Positions 1-12,492 of a stretch of DNA of 64,000 nucleotides are shown here, piece by piece. The position numbers were made by a program, and so were the translations under genes. The DNA lies in the NCBI RefSeq assembly GCF_000149955.1, contig NC_030989.1, positions 451,079-515,078 of the forward strand, given 5' to 3'. The DNA is from Fusarium oxysporum f. sp. lycopersici 4287 (lineage: Eukaryota > Ascomycota > Sordariomycetes > Hypocreales > Nectriaceae). Numbering within the stretch: the stretch's first letter is position 1; every line of letters begins with the position of its first letter. The notes under the pieces were generated by a model. That model saw nothing but the letters and a program-made list of their open reading frames with translations. It searched no databases and was not told the origin of the DNA.

Positions 1-385
1 GACAATGCTGCTAGGCCGTTGACGTCAAACAGCTCGTGCTAGGTACTGATAAGATAAGGCACCGCGTGGGAAAATAATTGCAGCAGAAGCATTCCCCCGC
101 GAATCCCGTGGAGCCCCTCTAATTTTTTCGGCGTTTGGATCCGGTCATTGGCTTAGGTTGGAGAGAGAGAGACATTTGGACCCTGACTCAATCAATTCGG
201 TTTCCGTACTGTCTAGCTTTCTGGGCTTTTTGAGTCTTGTCGTCAATTGTCGCCTGTTTTTTCCTCTCTTGACTCATAAAGATACCTAGTACTTATTTCC
301 CCTCTTTCTCCTCCATCATCATCCTCTCTCTCTCAATTCCCTCTAACCTTTACTCTTCTGCAAAGCTTAGACAGACATCGCCACC
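1..385 (+). promoter_or_regulatory. FOL2 upstream region and pyrimidine-rich leader
   Basis: No gene is seen here. A CT-rich stretch (about 290-350) precedes the start codon, as is common in fungal promoters and leaders, and the sequence just before the ATG at 386 (GCCACC) is a good Kozak context. Confidence 0.5.
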
Positions 386-1500
386 ATGCCTACCTCCGAA
401 GACGGAAAGAAGAGATCCCACGACGTCGCAAGCATCTCGGGCTCATCGTCCAGCAGCGACGATTCCCGCAGGCGCCGTCGCGAGCGCAAGGAGAAGAAGA
501 GAAAGAACGGCGATGCCATCGCTGTCAATGGCGCAAAGCCGAGTGCTTTCGCTCAGCGTCGCAATAGCTTGGCCAAAGCTTCGCGAGATCCCCGCGATGA
601 ACCCATCCCCAAGAAGCGTCGCGCTGCACCCCAGAGCGTTCCTGAAGAGGGCGCCGTGGTGAAGACGAGATCTCCCAGTCCTGTCATTGACTTTGATGGG
701 CTCAGTCGACCCAGTATGTTTACTCTTACCGGTGGTGCTGGTGGTTAACGCTTACTGACGGTTTTAAGGTCGGGGAACGAGAGAGCGCAGAGAGGAGACG
801 GAGGAGCAGCAGGCTGCGCGATTGGAACGTATGAGCGGCGCTGTGCGCACTATTCTAGAGTGTGTCGGTGAAGATCCCGATCGCGAGGGTCTTCTCAAAA
901 CTCCAGAGCGCTACGCAAAGGCGCTCCTCTTCTTAACCAAGGGATACCAGGACAACATTGAAACCATGGTCAACGAGGCTCTATTCAGAGAGGGACACAG
1001 TGAAATGGTCATTATCAAGGACATTGAGATTTTCGTAAGTACTTTACTTCACTCAATTGCAAAAATATAGCTAACAACTCCCAGTCTCTGTGCGAGCATC
1101 ATCTCGTACCATTCACCGGCAAGGTTTGCGCTCCTCCTCCGAAATCGCACGAGAATCAAACAAACAGCTGACTTTTTTTCTTTTTTCCCCGCAGATGCAC
1201 ATCGGCTACATCCCCAACGAGACCGTCATCGGCCTATCCAAGCTCCCCCGAATCGCAGAGATGTTCGCACGCCGTCTGCAGATCCAAGAACGCCTCACCA
1301 AAGAAGTCGCCCACGCCATCATGGAGATCCTCAAACCCCAGGGCGTCGCCGTGGTCATGGAGTCGAGCCACCTGTGCATGGTGATGCGCGGTGTCGAGAA
1401 GACGACTACCAGCACAATCACGAGCTGTGTCCTTGGCTGCTTCGAGAAGAAGTCCAAGACGCGCAATGAGTTTCTCAACCTTATTGGCATTAACCGATAG
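386..1500 (+). CDS. FOL2: GTP cyclohydrolase I
   Basis: Catalyses GTP to 7,8-dihydroneopterin triphosphate, the first step of folate and tetrahydropterin synthesis; cytosolic, normally a decamer. I read four exons: 386-713, 769-1034, 1085-1123 and 1195-1500, giving 312 residues in one consistent frame. Introns have donors gtatgt, gtaagt and gtttgc. Residues 1-120 are a low-complexity basic and serine-rich extension, as in other fungal enzymes; the rest is the catalytic domain. The motif [13 protein letters not shown] spans exon 3 (about 199-211), giving zinc ligands Cys201 and His204, and HLCMVMRG near residue 272 gives the third ligand. The 13-codon exon 3 carries this zinc motif alone. The gene converges on the KDM5 gene. 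Start chosen for its Kozak context and because it opens the only long frame. Confidence 0.95.
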
Positions 1501-2114
1501 AGAGTATACGGTCGCAAATTAGAGGCCGAAGCAATCTTCAACATGCTTATGATGGAAACGATAAGCCTATGAAGAACATTCATCATGTATAGGAAGAGTA
1601 CATGTGATGAGACATGCACCAAGTACCATCACCATTGATTTATCTGCATTTTTGGCGTTCAGGATCAGGATAGGTTCTCCTTCAAAGGGCGGTTTTGGGA
1701 CAAAAGAAAGAAAGAGGCCATGTCTTCAACAAATTCGGTCAGGTCCAAGTTGTCATCAAATTTTCTAGGAAAAAAGGCGGGTAGAGCGTTTATTAGCCAT
1801 TGTCCCATTAGATGTCCGGGCTCAACGCCCTGGAGAATATCATAACCATGTTAGAGTTTGAATGAAATCATCTCATTAATAACGTAACGTAGCCGCCTAT
1901 TGTATATGTAGCATAGCCTGGTCTGAAAACCAGTACAACGTCTTGTGTGTGGTATTCTCTGAATCGCCATCTCGGACGCCCTTTTATGGATCTCGTACAA
2001 ACAAAATTGGCTCAAGAACAAACACCAAATGGCATAACCGACCTGACTCCTTTTCCTTCTTGGTATTTTTAAACCGAACGAAAACGCCATCACCCCTTGT
2101 CATCCACTACAAAC
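1501..2114. other. Convergent intergenic region (FOL2 / KDM5)
   Basis: AT-richer sequence between two convergent stop codons. It should hold both 3' untranslated regions. No ORF here resembles a gene. Confidence 0.5.
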
Positions 2115-5100
2115 TCATTCCCCGTCTAGAAGAGCGTCCATCCCATTTCTCTCCTTTTCCAAGGACGCTGTGGTCATGGTGACATCTCCCCCAGCATCGA
2201 TCTTTTTCTCGTCATCTTCGTCTTGGTTCGTCATCTCCTTGAACATTTGATCCACGTTGCCTTCTTCCTGCTTGATCATTTCTTCATCCATCGGATTAGA
2301 GACGCGTCTCTCAATAGACCCATGTCCAGTTCCCCAAACGTTGGGTCCCCACATGGCCTCGGCTTGTTTTCTACCCAGTTCGGTCCTCGCAAGAATCTCC
2401 AAAGCTTTGCTCTTCTCAGCATCGGTTTGGAAGTTGAGACCATCGTCGTGACCTTGAAGAATTCTGTCCTCCAAAGACATTGATGAGTTGTCAACAACCA
2501 GCTGCGGACCGCCAGCTCCCAGGGGTCCAGCATGCATGCCATTGCCCAGGCTTACCGAATTGGTTCTTGAATGGCCTGAGGACTGCGATTCGCGACGCTC
2601 TCCGTGGCTGTTGGGGCTGCCAGCTTCACCGGAACGTGGGTAATATCCCGATCCTCCATACCCAGATCCGATTCCACCCATAGAATGCGACGCCGCCGCT
2701 GCTGCGGCTTCAGCGTTGGCTGCCTTCCGGCGCAGACTATTCGCCTTTCCTCGGGCGTGTTCCGGCAGGTCGTCAGGATTGTCAACGCCGTACTCAACCA
2801 ACATCTTCTGTAGTTTTGTCGGTCGTGGTTTTCGTGTGCTTCTGGACTGCTCTTGGATCGGCGGAGCCTCGGGGGCCACAGGGCACCATTTATGGAGTTC
2901 TTGGCGGAAGAAATTGGTCTCGTACGTGAGTAACACCTCCGCGCCTTCAATCTTGCGCAGATAAAATCGTTGGGTTTCTGCTTCAGCTTCTGTGGACAAT
3001 AACGGGTTGCAGTAGTTGGCAATATGGTTTCGGAAGTTCTGTGCATTGTCGATAATCTTGTTGAGAACCTCTTCTTCCTCAGGCTGGAAGGGCAATGTTG
3101 CCATTTCCTCGGCGAGAGCCAGCAGCTCCTCCAGCTTCGGCCGCGACGCATCTCGGGGAATCTTCATCCGCCAGTCGCAGATCGGACAAGTATACTTGTC
3201 ATCCTCTTTGACCTTGCCGCGGGCAATCTTGAGGCATTTGTAGTGATACCTAGCTTTGTTAGAAGCGTGTACGACATTCTCGTGACAACTTACCATTCGT
3301 GGCACATTTCGCACTCAATCATCATTCCCGCCTCAACCCTTCTGCAGATACAAAAAACTTGTCGGGATCGACTGTCGTCCCATTTGCTGGATCCTTGCTC
3401 GGGGCTGACCTCTCTTGAAACCGGCTCCCCGGGCATTCGAGGCGTGTCGTTTTCGACATCGAAGCAATCCATGTTGCGTTCTAGTACGTACTCAAGATGA
3501 CTCTTGAGGATATGCAATGGGGCGTTGGATTTACCGAAGAGTTTCTTCCCTTTTCGCATCCAATCCTCATGACGCTTGCGTTCGTTTTCAAGTTCGAGAG
3601 TTCCATCTGGTTTCGAATTGAGGTCTTCCAATCTCTTCTGAATCTCTACGACCTCCGAATACTTGGGTCGGTCATGCAAATCGGGGAGCCGACACCGCTC
3701 CAACAATGAAACTATCTGGCGTTGGGCTTCGCGTTGTTTGTGAAGGATTTGATCAACTGCGCTCAGAGTCTCCTGCGAAACGGGAAGCACGTTGATCTGC
3801 ACTTGACGCGATAGTGCTTCGAGCTGTGGGTAGTGAACAAACTCAGCAACAATGAGTTCCTTAGCTTTCTTCTCCCACTGCTGTCCGGCGTGCATCTGGT
3901 CGCGATAGTAGGTCAAATGGTCGTTGTAGGTTGGGATTCCAAGCTTGCATCCTTCTTCGATAAGATCCTGAACTTCTTGAAGAGTCATGTACACTCCTCG
4001 GTTGGTGAAGGCTTTCTCATTCCATTCTGACTGCTCCAGCACCTTCATCAATTGGTCAACCTCAGGGATGTCCACATTAAAGCCGCGCCCTTCTTCGAGA
4101 AGTTCCTTGACCGTCTTCTGTGACAAGGTGGAGGTGTTCCTCAAAGCCTGCGCTGCAGTGGTCTGGAATTGTTTGACAGCCTCGGCGCGCTCTTGAAGCT
4201 GGTAAATCTCTGGGCAGTCAAAACCGATGTGTTCAGCCTCATCGAGAAGTCGATAGATGTTTGAGACATTCCGAGATTCTCTCTCCTTTTGGTCCTGCTC
4301 AGAGTTACCGATGGACTTTCGCATGCTTGATTGCCAGGCTTTGTCATTCTTGTGTCGGTTTTGCTGCTTCCTCACAATGAAGTTTGTTGCCTCTCCCACC
4401 CAATCATTGCATCGATTGACGAAATCCTGAAGCACGGGAAATGAAGGGAGAGGGTAAGGAATGCGCTCGCCTTCGTGAAGGAGGGCACGTAGTGATTTGA
4501 GCGACGGCCTTGCCTCTTCTTCAAGTAGTTTGTCATACTTTTCCTCCCATAGCTCGGGAGTTTGTGCTTTCTCCATCACCTTGCGGTAGATCGCATCCAT
4601 ATCGTCGTCCGCTTTTCTGAAGAAAAGGATGTGTCCTTCGCCTTGGAATCGAGCTTGCTCCGGCAGATCACAACAAGCGTGGTAGCCTGCGTGAAGCAAG
4701 CAAAGAACCTTGCCCGACTGGAGGCACTTGAAGCGCGAGAGATACGAGAAAGCCTTACAATAACTGCAACACTGCTCGTCTTCGTCTTGGACATCTTCGT
4801 CTTCTATCTTAAGTGTCAAAGAGCATGTATCTTCGTTACCTCCTCCAATTTTACAGTGATGAGGTGCTGTTTCAAGATGTCTTGCGACAAATTGTTCCCT
4901 TTGATGTAACTCTCGCTTGTGTATGCGATCAAGGGCGGGTGCTAGCCATTTCGCGGTCTGGATGGTTAGGCCTGTCGCAGCACTTTCCGCAGCGGTCCAG
5001 AGAAGCTCGTCGTGAGAGAAGCACGGTTGCCTTCGGAATAGTTGCAATCGCTCGACGCCAGCAAGTCCAAAAGGTTCCCAGTCATGTGGCGCAAAGTTGA

Positions 5101-7669
5101 CAGCCTCGTTGAAGTTGAATCCATGGTTAAATCCAGCATGGTAAGCCTGCGGGAATGTAATGACGAGTTGGCCAGCTCTCTGGTCTAGAGCGTATACACG
5201 AACTCCGGCCTTCTTCAATTGTTCGGGGGTCAAGAGCGTGACCAGCTGGAAGAGTAGATCTGGTTGTGTTTCGAACAACTCTGGGACGGCTTCCTTCATG
5301 GCGTTCTCGAACTTTTCAGCGTCCTCCCCTGGGATACCGTACCAAGTCTTAGTTGCGCCAAGGTGCTGGTAGTTGGCAGAGTAGGCATAGTGATCCTCGT
5401 TGTGCCAGCAGAATGTCGAAAAGATCATACCGACATAAACCCAGGGAACTGTCATGCCAGAGATATCGGATTTGATATGCCTGAATAGACTCTCGGGATG
5501 GAACGGAAGAACATTAAGGTTCCACGGATCAGTCGCATATGGGTTTTGAGGATGTCGCTCTGCCGTCGGAAATCCTGAACCATGAGTCGTGCAATGGATA
5601 TCGGCTCCGTACTCGACCTCAACCGTCTCTTCCAGGTCGGCAACCAATCTCCAAAACTCAGTCTCAACATCCTCCTCGGTGACAGGTCGATGGCATTTGA
5701 GCTCGTGGTCGAATGGCATCTTCTTCTCAAAGTAGCCCTGCTTGAAGTCGTTTGCCTTTTGCTGGAACTGCTTTAGTGAGTAAAGACCTCCCTCCTCGAA
5801 TCCGAATTGGCCATCTCCAACCAGGCATCGTGCGCAGTTCCATTCGTTATCCGGCTTTCGTTTTAAAGGAGGGTCGAGGCATGCTGGGTGGTAGGAATGG
5901 TCGCAAGACTCGCAAATCAGTAGAGAACCAGCATCTTCACCACTGCCACAAGTTTCGCATTTCTGCAAAGTCAGCTAATCCCCTTTTGAGGTTTACTTGA
6001 CTTACCTCGCCTGGTGGTGGTGGCTCTTCTCGCGGAATCCTGGGCACTGAAGGACGGAATGGCGTCATGTGCGATCCAGCCACAGTGGGGACAGCATCTA
6101 CGACAGAAATGTTAGTCCATGATCATGGAGCCAATGAAAAGCGGGATCGGTCATCGCAGCTAAAATCCCTGCGTATGGTCCTCAAGTCGGAAACGGAAAT
6201 GCTCTGCGTTGCGACAACATTGATTGACAGCAGGGAAGAGGAATCCAACAGTCATCACTCACCTTTCTTGAGTCGCTTGCTGCGACGGCTGCTAGCCGCT
6301 TCAGGGTCCTCATCATCGTTGTCCTTTCTGGCCGATTCAGATGAGCTTTCGCAGCTTAGCTGTCGTTTCAATGCTGTTTCTTTTAGACTGGAGGCCCGAT
6401 TGTCCGGAGTATTCTTTGCTGAAGAGGCAGGGCTGTCAAATCGCTTAGGGTCAGGGGTGAAGCTTTTTGGCTCACTGGTCACACTGCGATTGACACTTGT
6501 GAAGCCAGCATTCGCGGGAGTAAACCCGCCCGAGTTGACTGCTGTGAATCCACCAGATGTTGGAGCTTGAGAGGGTATGGCATCGGGCATGGGCGTGTCG
6601 CCATCCGTTTCACTCTTTACTCCAATGATGTTGGCCTGGAGTGCGTCGGAAGCATTGCGCGCTGGGGAATCACCTCGGATGCTGAGGGGTGTGTTGACAT
6701 TTGATCGCTTAGCTGGAGTTTGTGCAGGACTCGGGGTCAATGGTCCACCATACTCTTGCTCCAGCTGTTGGTGAACTCCAGGTTTCGCGAGTCGGAGGTA
6801 CTCCTCGTATGGACAAAGCCATCGTTGATAAGAGTTTTTGAGTGACGTCGAGAGAGAGGACATGATCTTCCCACTATAGCCCAAATCACGACCAATTTCT
6901 GCCCATTTCTTATGCTTGCAAACCTTTTCAAAGCCGCCCCGCGACTCGACTGCTTTCTTTAATCTATAAAGATCAAGCGGTTTCTTGTCCACGTACGGTA
7001 AGCGATGTAGATTGGTGCCATGTTGCTTGTGAAATTTTGAAAGGCCATCAAGATAGGTAAGGTTGGCACGTGTACCTGCAACATGTGAGTCGAGTGCGAT
7101 AATGTCAGAATGAGTAACACATACTCCCTTCCACCGAGTTCAACTCTTGTTTTCGGGTTCTAAAATGGAATTTCTAAATAATTAGCACGAGTAAACGATA
7201 GCTATCGCACATTGATAGCTTGAACGCGCTGGGAATGCGCCGATTGTCGCACCTCGGTATCAATGGCAAAGTCTGGGTTCCAAGAATCCGGTGGGATGAT
7301 CTTGCAGATGCCAAAGTTCTTTGCTTCAGGTGTGATTTTCCGTAGGTATTCGAAAGGATCTTTCCATTCCTCTTCCGTTGGGCAGTACGTCGGTGCCTCT
7401 TGTAGACCGTGTGGACGGCTCTGCTTGACGACTGGTTCCCTGACTGCGGTGGGCTGTCCGCGACGTTCGACGGAGGTAAGATCCAGCGGAGCACTCGTGA
7501 GTGAGCTGAGAGGTGTCTGTGGATTGGTCGGGTGGTATCCATTAGAATTCACCTTGGGTTTCGGTTTCGATGTGGTGCCAGCGGGAGCACTGGGTGAGCT
7601 TCGCGTGCTTGCATTCGTGCTATGGGTGGCTGCAGGAGCCGCGGCGCCAACAGTTGGCACTGACACCAT
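2115..7669 (-). CDS. KDM5: KDM5/JARID1 (Lid2-type) histone H3K4 demethylase
   Basis: JmjC-domain Fe(II)/2-oxoglutarate oxygenase of the KDM5 family, which removes methyl groups from histone H3 lysine 4 in chromatin. Six exons read: 7669-7253, 7173-7125, 7075-6263, 6097-6006, 5962-3294 and 3249-2115; they sum to 1724 codons without a break. Domains in order: JmjN (about 92-133), ARID (about 157-245), PHD1 from 458 ([12 protein letters not shown]), JmjC (about 602-770), C5HC2 zinc finger (about 850-905), a long PLU-1-like helical region, and PHD2 (about 1329-1378), which is split by the last 44-nt intron. Metal ligands fit His644, Glu646 (WHNEDHY) and His732 (AYHAGF), so the enzyme looks active. 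An in-frame stop 36-34 nt upstream of the ATG fixes the start. The whole family architecture is present, including the reader PHD fingers. Confidence 0.95.
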
Positions 7670-9710
7670 GGTGGGAGCGGACGACGATGCGTTGAGCGGC
7701 GACTAATAAGGAAGAACGGATTGGGATCGGTCGAGCGTTACGATTACGCGGCGTACGTCGACTTCATACTCGGGCAGGCCGTCGTCAATAATTCACCAGC
7801 ATCGCAGGCCACAAGGTCTCAATCGCGACGAGGAACCAGGGTATGAATGATGACTAGAAAGGCGATGTATAGTCGAGCTTCGCACCTGGAGTCTAATGTT
7901 AGTGGTGAGTTGTACTTGATTGATACCATGGAAGGGAGTACGAGGAAGTATCTCCAACTAACACGAGAAATACACACAAGTAAGTCGATATAAAAAAGGC
8001 CGGCTGTGCAAAACACACAGAAGGTATCGTGACTTTCGAATGAAGTACCCGAAGTTGATATTCGTAGTGGTAATGGCTGAAAGAACCAGTCAACCACTCT
8101 GATAGGGACTGTTGATGCTGAATGAAAGAATTCAGCGTGAGGAAGGAGCGGAGGGTGAAGGGTGTGAGTGGGAACGGAAGTTGGGAAGGTGGGAATGGGT
8201 CGAGGGAATCCCAGATCTTGGAGGCGCGAGCGAGCGACGAAGGACGGACGGTACCTAGACACTCAAAGGGAACCCAGAAGGGACAAGGGACGAGGGTGTG
8301 AAGGGAAGGAAGCCCAGGCCAGGGTGCGGCAGGAGGTTCCTGGTAAGTGCACGCCAAAGACTAAAGTGGACTGGACGGGCAGGTAGGTACCTCTGTTTAG
8401 CACGATTCTGGCGCCAGGCACAAGTACCCGCCGCCTTCTCTGTCACTGACTGTACGGAGGCAGGGCCGGTGGGTTCGGACCAGCAAGTACAAGAATTGCA
8501 GTGAATTTTCTGGACAACTACAACTTTAAAATATCCATCGTATCATTCTTTTTACATTACCGACCATATCGCGTTCCAACGATGCTTTTTCTTTCCAATC
8601 AAGTCTTTGTTGGCTGTTTCAGCGCTCAAAAACGCCGTCCTGATACAGGGCCCGGAAAACTCATGTGGCAGACCCACTAGCGACGACATCCGGCCGGTGC
8701 CCCCATTACCGAGAATCACATCGTCAATGTCCACAAAAGTAGCATGGCAAGAACAAAGAAGATATCGGTTTGAAAGAAAGGCTCTTTGTCGGCACGCGGT
8801 CACTGTAGCGTCTGGGCCTGATCGAATTCTAATCAACACGTTTGCGACGCACCCCCCAAATTCAGGGAGAATGCCACAGCCTTATGAGGCATATTGGTAT
8901 CCATTGAGCATCGCCAGCTTGTGACCCGACACATTCAGTATCAATATCACGCTCCATGCGAAGGGAACAAGTCTGACAGACAAGAAAATATTTATATTAC
9001 GGCCACGTCGTCATGGAGAAGGAGGTATCCGAATGCGGCAGGGCATGGGTGACATTGAAACCAGTCACGCGCTGACTGGCATCATCATATTCCTTGTCCA
9101 GTTGTGTGGCTGCCTTTTGTCCCGCTCAATAGCGATGGCATGCCCCTAAAAGTCTGACGGCCACAGAGACAAAAGGCGGGCCCAGAAAATCCAATCTGAT
9201 ATCGAACTCTCAATGAACAGGGGTTAGTTAATAATGAGCCGCTTACGAGCCAATCACGAGGAGATGACGTTCAGCACAAACGCCGGGGTCCTGGTCAGGT
9301 CATTGCGTGGGGAACCGGGGCGCACAATGGATTTGGGTGAGGCTTCAAAAGAGAGTGCTTGGAGTAAGAAACTTGGGGGCCCTCAGCCCTGAATAAAAAG
9401 ACTCAGGTGGATTTTGCAAGGACTTAACAGACTTTTTTCTGAGTTATCACTGGCATTCTAAGTCAGGGTTCCGGGTTTTCTTGCTTCTTGAGGTGATGCT
9501 AAAAAAAAAAAAAATTGAATGACAGCGACACTTTAATTCACTGGCTTAAACTTACTCTGCACGACCATCATGGCGACTTGCTGTCGAGCTTTGGTCGGCG
9601 ATTGATCAAAAGTATGCTCACATCCGAAACATTGAAAATCGATAACAATTTAATGAATTGCAGAGCGGGTATCTTCCTATTAACGCCAAAAGCAAAAAAC
9701 CAAGCCACTC
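7670..9710. other. Intergenic region between KDM5 and SLX1
   Basis: About 2 kb holding the KDM5 promoter and leader and the SLX1 3' region. Short overlapping ORFs occur on both strands but none shows a recognisable domain. It contains an A-run (about 9500-9513) and a degenerate hairpin element at 9364-9485. Confidence 0.4.
9364..9485. repeat. Degenerate hairpin (MITE-like) element, copy A
   Basis: The left side starts AAACTTGGGGGCCCTCAGCC and is similar to the left arm of the clearer inverted-repeat element near 24317. The right side (about 9455-9485), read in reverse complement, gives only a weak match to the left side, so the hairpin is decayed if it is one. No coding capacity. No target-site duplication could be fixed. 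Confidence 0.35.
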
Positions 9711-10721
9711 TCAGATATCCTCCTCAGCTTCAGCTTCAGCCGCAATCTCCTTCTTCGTCCGCCGTTTCTTCTTGAGTAATTTCGTAACCTCCTTCGGTCC
9801 CCTTACACGAAGAGTCAACTCCTTCATCATGTCGCTCCAGTTTATCTTGCCACCACAGCTTGGACATGTGCATGATAAGGGAAGCAATGTCTCCTTGGGT
9901 TCACCTTTGAGGGCGTGTTTTGACCAGCAGTCGAGATGACCCATTGCTTCGCATCCGTCGTGAGGACACATTGGTTGTAGTCCTTTTCCTGACTCTAGTG
10001 CTTCGTGACAGTGGACACAGTCCCCTTCTCGTTCAAACTTCACGACGTTGTGCGCCTTCTCGATGTATGGCTTGATGGGCGCATAATCCAGTGGCAGAGC
10101 GTGAATACCCCAGGGCTCAACGGACTTAGTCCCGTTCGACCCTTCATCTGGTGCATAGTCTTCAGTGATCTTAATACCCTCTCGTGGTGTTGTCTCCTTA
10201 TTCTTTAGCCAATTATCCCAAGCTTTCTTGGGCTCTGGGACAAAAAAGTGCAGGGTAAGTGGCCAGCGTGCAAAACTCGACACACCAACGAGCAAATGAA
10301 GATTCGAAACCACAGATCTCAGACTGTGAATAGGCTTCCGGGACTTCCGTTGTCCTTTTTTCCTAGGCGCCCTTGTTGTTATGCGCTCCTCGGTTGATAT
10401 ATGTGTCGTTAAATGAGGGTTCGTTAAAGCCCATCTATGAAAACTCAGTAAGCCAGAAACTTCATACAACATGACTTGAACGCACTCAAATTTCAGCGCA
10501 GCAATCGAACTTGGGAACCCTGTTATAAGTATCATAACCTCCCATGGTCGCAGTGTGTCTTTCGCAGTGCGTACTGCACCGCCTCGAGCTATACCATTGT
10601 GCTGATTCAGACGTCTTGGGGGATGGGGCGTTGAGCCTATGTAGATTGATGCATGGCGCTTTGTTGAACGGAGCACGTATACGGCGTAAAGGGCTGGTAT
10701 AGGTCTTGATAGCTGTGACAT
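9711..10721 (-). CDS. SLX1: SLX1 structure-specific endonuclease catalytic subunit
   Basis: Catalytic subunit of the Slx1-Slx4 nuclease, which cuts branched DNA such as stalled forks and Holliday junctions. Two exons, 10721-10486 and 10434-9711, separated by a 51-nt intron (gtgcgt..catag). The intron length is a multiple of three, so an unspliced reading stays open, but splicing restores the continuous family sequence (ALKFEWALTNPHL). The spliced protein has 319 residues. The N-terminal GIY-YIG domain (YAVYVLRS..IYIGSTPHPPRRLNQHN, about 12-95) is followed by a C-terminal zinc-binding RING-like region with paired Cys/His from HCHEALESGKG to CTCPSCGGKINW, and a basic tail. The size and two-domain layout fit the family. 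Confidence 0.93.
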   Translation of the reverse strand: MSQLSRPIPALYAVYVLRSTKRHASIYIGSTPHPPRRLNQHNGIARGGAVRTAKDTLRPWEVMILITGFPSSIAALKFECVQVMLYEVSGLLSFHRWALTNPHLTTHISTEERITTRAPRKKGQRKSRKPIHSLRSVVSNLHLLVGVSSFARWPLTLHFFVPEPKKAWDNWLKNKETTPREGIKITEDYAPDEGSNGTKSVEPWGIHALPLDYAPIKPYIEKAHNVVKFEREGDCVHCHEALESGKGLQPMCPHDGCEAMGHLDCWSKHALKGEPKETLLPLSCTCPSCGGKINWSDMMKELTLRVRGPKEVTKLLKKKRRTKKEIAAEAEAEEDI

Positions 10722-10940
10722 GATTGCTGATGATGGAATTGATGGTGATGTTTACTTGGTGTGAGCGTGAGTTGGAGGGGCGATGGAGTCATGACTAATC
10801 AAGTCATGATGCCTTGACCCCTTTCACTATCACCAATATTCACGAGTAATGAGACACCCATCATGATCGCGTTAAATTCAATGAATTATGGGCGAGACTC
10901 CTGTCTCTGATTTCACCATACAATACAAATACAAATACAT

Positions 10941-12492
10941 CTACAGCAGTCCCTGCTTCTGCAAATCCAAGTAAACCTTCTCCGGCATGACATTGCCCTC
11001 CCCATCCTCCATCTGGACTACACTTCCCTCATCAACCTTTGTGCGCTTCTTCTCCTTCTGAATCTTCTCCCACAGCTGCAGCGCCTCCTCAATACGGGTA
11101 ATATCGCGGAACAACGTCGTATTGGTGATGCCCCAGACACTTAAGACCATAAATATGTCGCGCTTCATTAAAGTGCTTGTCGAAGGCTCGTCGACCCATG
11201 TAGACAAAGTTTCCGCAGATCTCGCAGGGGAATTCGACACCCAGACCGTGAAGACGGTACAGCCAGAAGGGAATTGGCTTGCCGTCCCATGCGAGGGGTA
11301 GTTTGAGGGGGTTGTAGATTCGCTCTTCGCCGTCTTCATCTTCGCCCTCGCCGTCGTCCTGAGCTTCTTGGGGTGTGTCCTCGGCGTTGAAGAGGTTCTC
11401 GAGTTCTTGGGCGCGCTCGCGTTCTGTCATGCCTTGCTTGCGCTCGACATTGACTCTGGTGTCGCTTCGCTCGGTGCTCATGGCGCTGGCTAGGCGCTTG
11501 ACTCTGTACTCTCGCTCTGCGACGGCGCGCTCTTTTAGTCGTGTCGCTGAGACGGTTCCGTTTGCGCCGTTGGCTGGCGAGTCTTGCTCCTGTCGTTGTT
11601 TTCGCTGCTCGGCAGCCTTGATGTGTTTTCGCCCTGTGAGATGGTTCTTGTAGACATTTTCGTTCTTGAACTCCTTTTGACAGTCCTCGCACCATACAGC
11701 TTCTGCTGTGCTGGTCTCCTTTGCAGTGGCGTTGGTTGAATGTGAGCCCTTCTCCCAGCCCTGAATCTCATCCTTGTCCCATGCCGTCTCGAACTCTTGA
11801 TCGAAGGATGCAAGCACCTTGTCCACGTTTTCCAGCGGTCGTGTACGTCGCATGAAGCTCTCGAGGTACTCTGCTAGTTGTCCAACGTACTTGAAGTACT
11901 GATCCGTCAATTTGTTCGCTCGCGTGACTCCGCCATGTCCTGGGGCAAAGTTGTCGAAGTTCTCGAGGTATTGCAGATATGTCAGTCGTCGAACGTTGGG
12001 AAGATTGAGGTAGGCCTCGTGGCAGATGTTAAGATCGAAAAATCGTCCATAAGCTTCCTCTCCAGAGAATAGCGTGTCGACAATAGATGGTAGCGGCTCT
12101 CCATCTGATCTCTTGATCTGATATCGCTGCTCCGAGTTTTCTGCTTGCTCGTAGGGATATCTCTCGTGGTGTTCACGAACACCTTTGAGCTGCTTGTAGA
12201 ACTCCGCGAATGGGTCTCCTGTACCGATCTGCTGAATCTCTTGCGATCGGACACCATTTTCGTCTTTGTAGATGTCGAGGAGGTTTTTTGATTGAACCTG
12301 GATCTGGTCTAATAATTGAGAAATCTCATGGTCTCTGTTGAGGCGATCACGGATCTGAAGAGTCAGTGGGCGATTCATCAAGCGTTTCAAGCTACTCACA
12401 TGTCTGGGCTCATCGCGAATGCGATCAGCGATACCTTGTTCCAGACGCTCTAGATCCTCATGGATATAGCGCTGCTCTTCGAGAACGAGCAT
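10941..12492 (-). CDS. PRP9: Splicing factor 3a subunit 3 (Prp9/SF3A3), with a one-base frameshift
   Basis: SF3a subunit of the U2 snRNP, needed for prespliceosome assembly in the nucleus. One 45-nt intron (12355-12399). N-terminal helical region beginning MLVLEEQRYIHEDLERLEQ, a U1-type C2H2 zinc finger (CEDCQKEFKNENVYKNHLTGRKH) and the conserved C-terminal matrin-type finger (CEICGNFVYMGRRAFDKHF). After GLKCLG the frame breaks: the conserved continuation, ITNTTLFRDITRIEEAL, lies in another frame. The exons total 1507 nt, one more than a multiple of three, and removing one base of the run at 11131-11134 (CCCC on the plus strand) would restore about 501 codons. I start at the ATG at 12492; upstream in-frame sequence has only a TTG. 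As this is an essential gene, sequence error is more likely than a pseudogene. Confidence 0.9.

Noticed and set aside
1206..1622. Minus-strand ORF within FOL2
   Set aside because: It is antisense to a clearly coding exon and shows no domain.
7819..8446. Overlapping minus-strand ORFs upstream of KDM5
   Set aside because: Low-complexity and composition-driven; no start context, intron structure or domain.
8607..8924. Plus-strand ORF in the KDM5/SLX1 gap
   Set aside because: It begins with a non-ATG codon and has no recognisable features.
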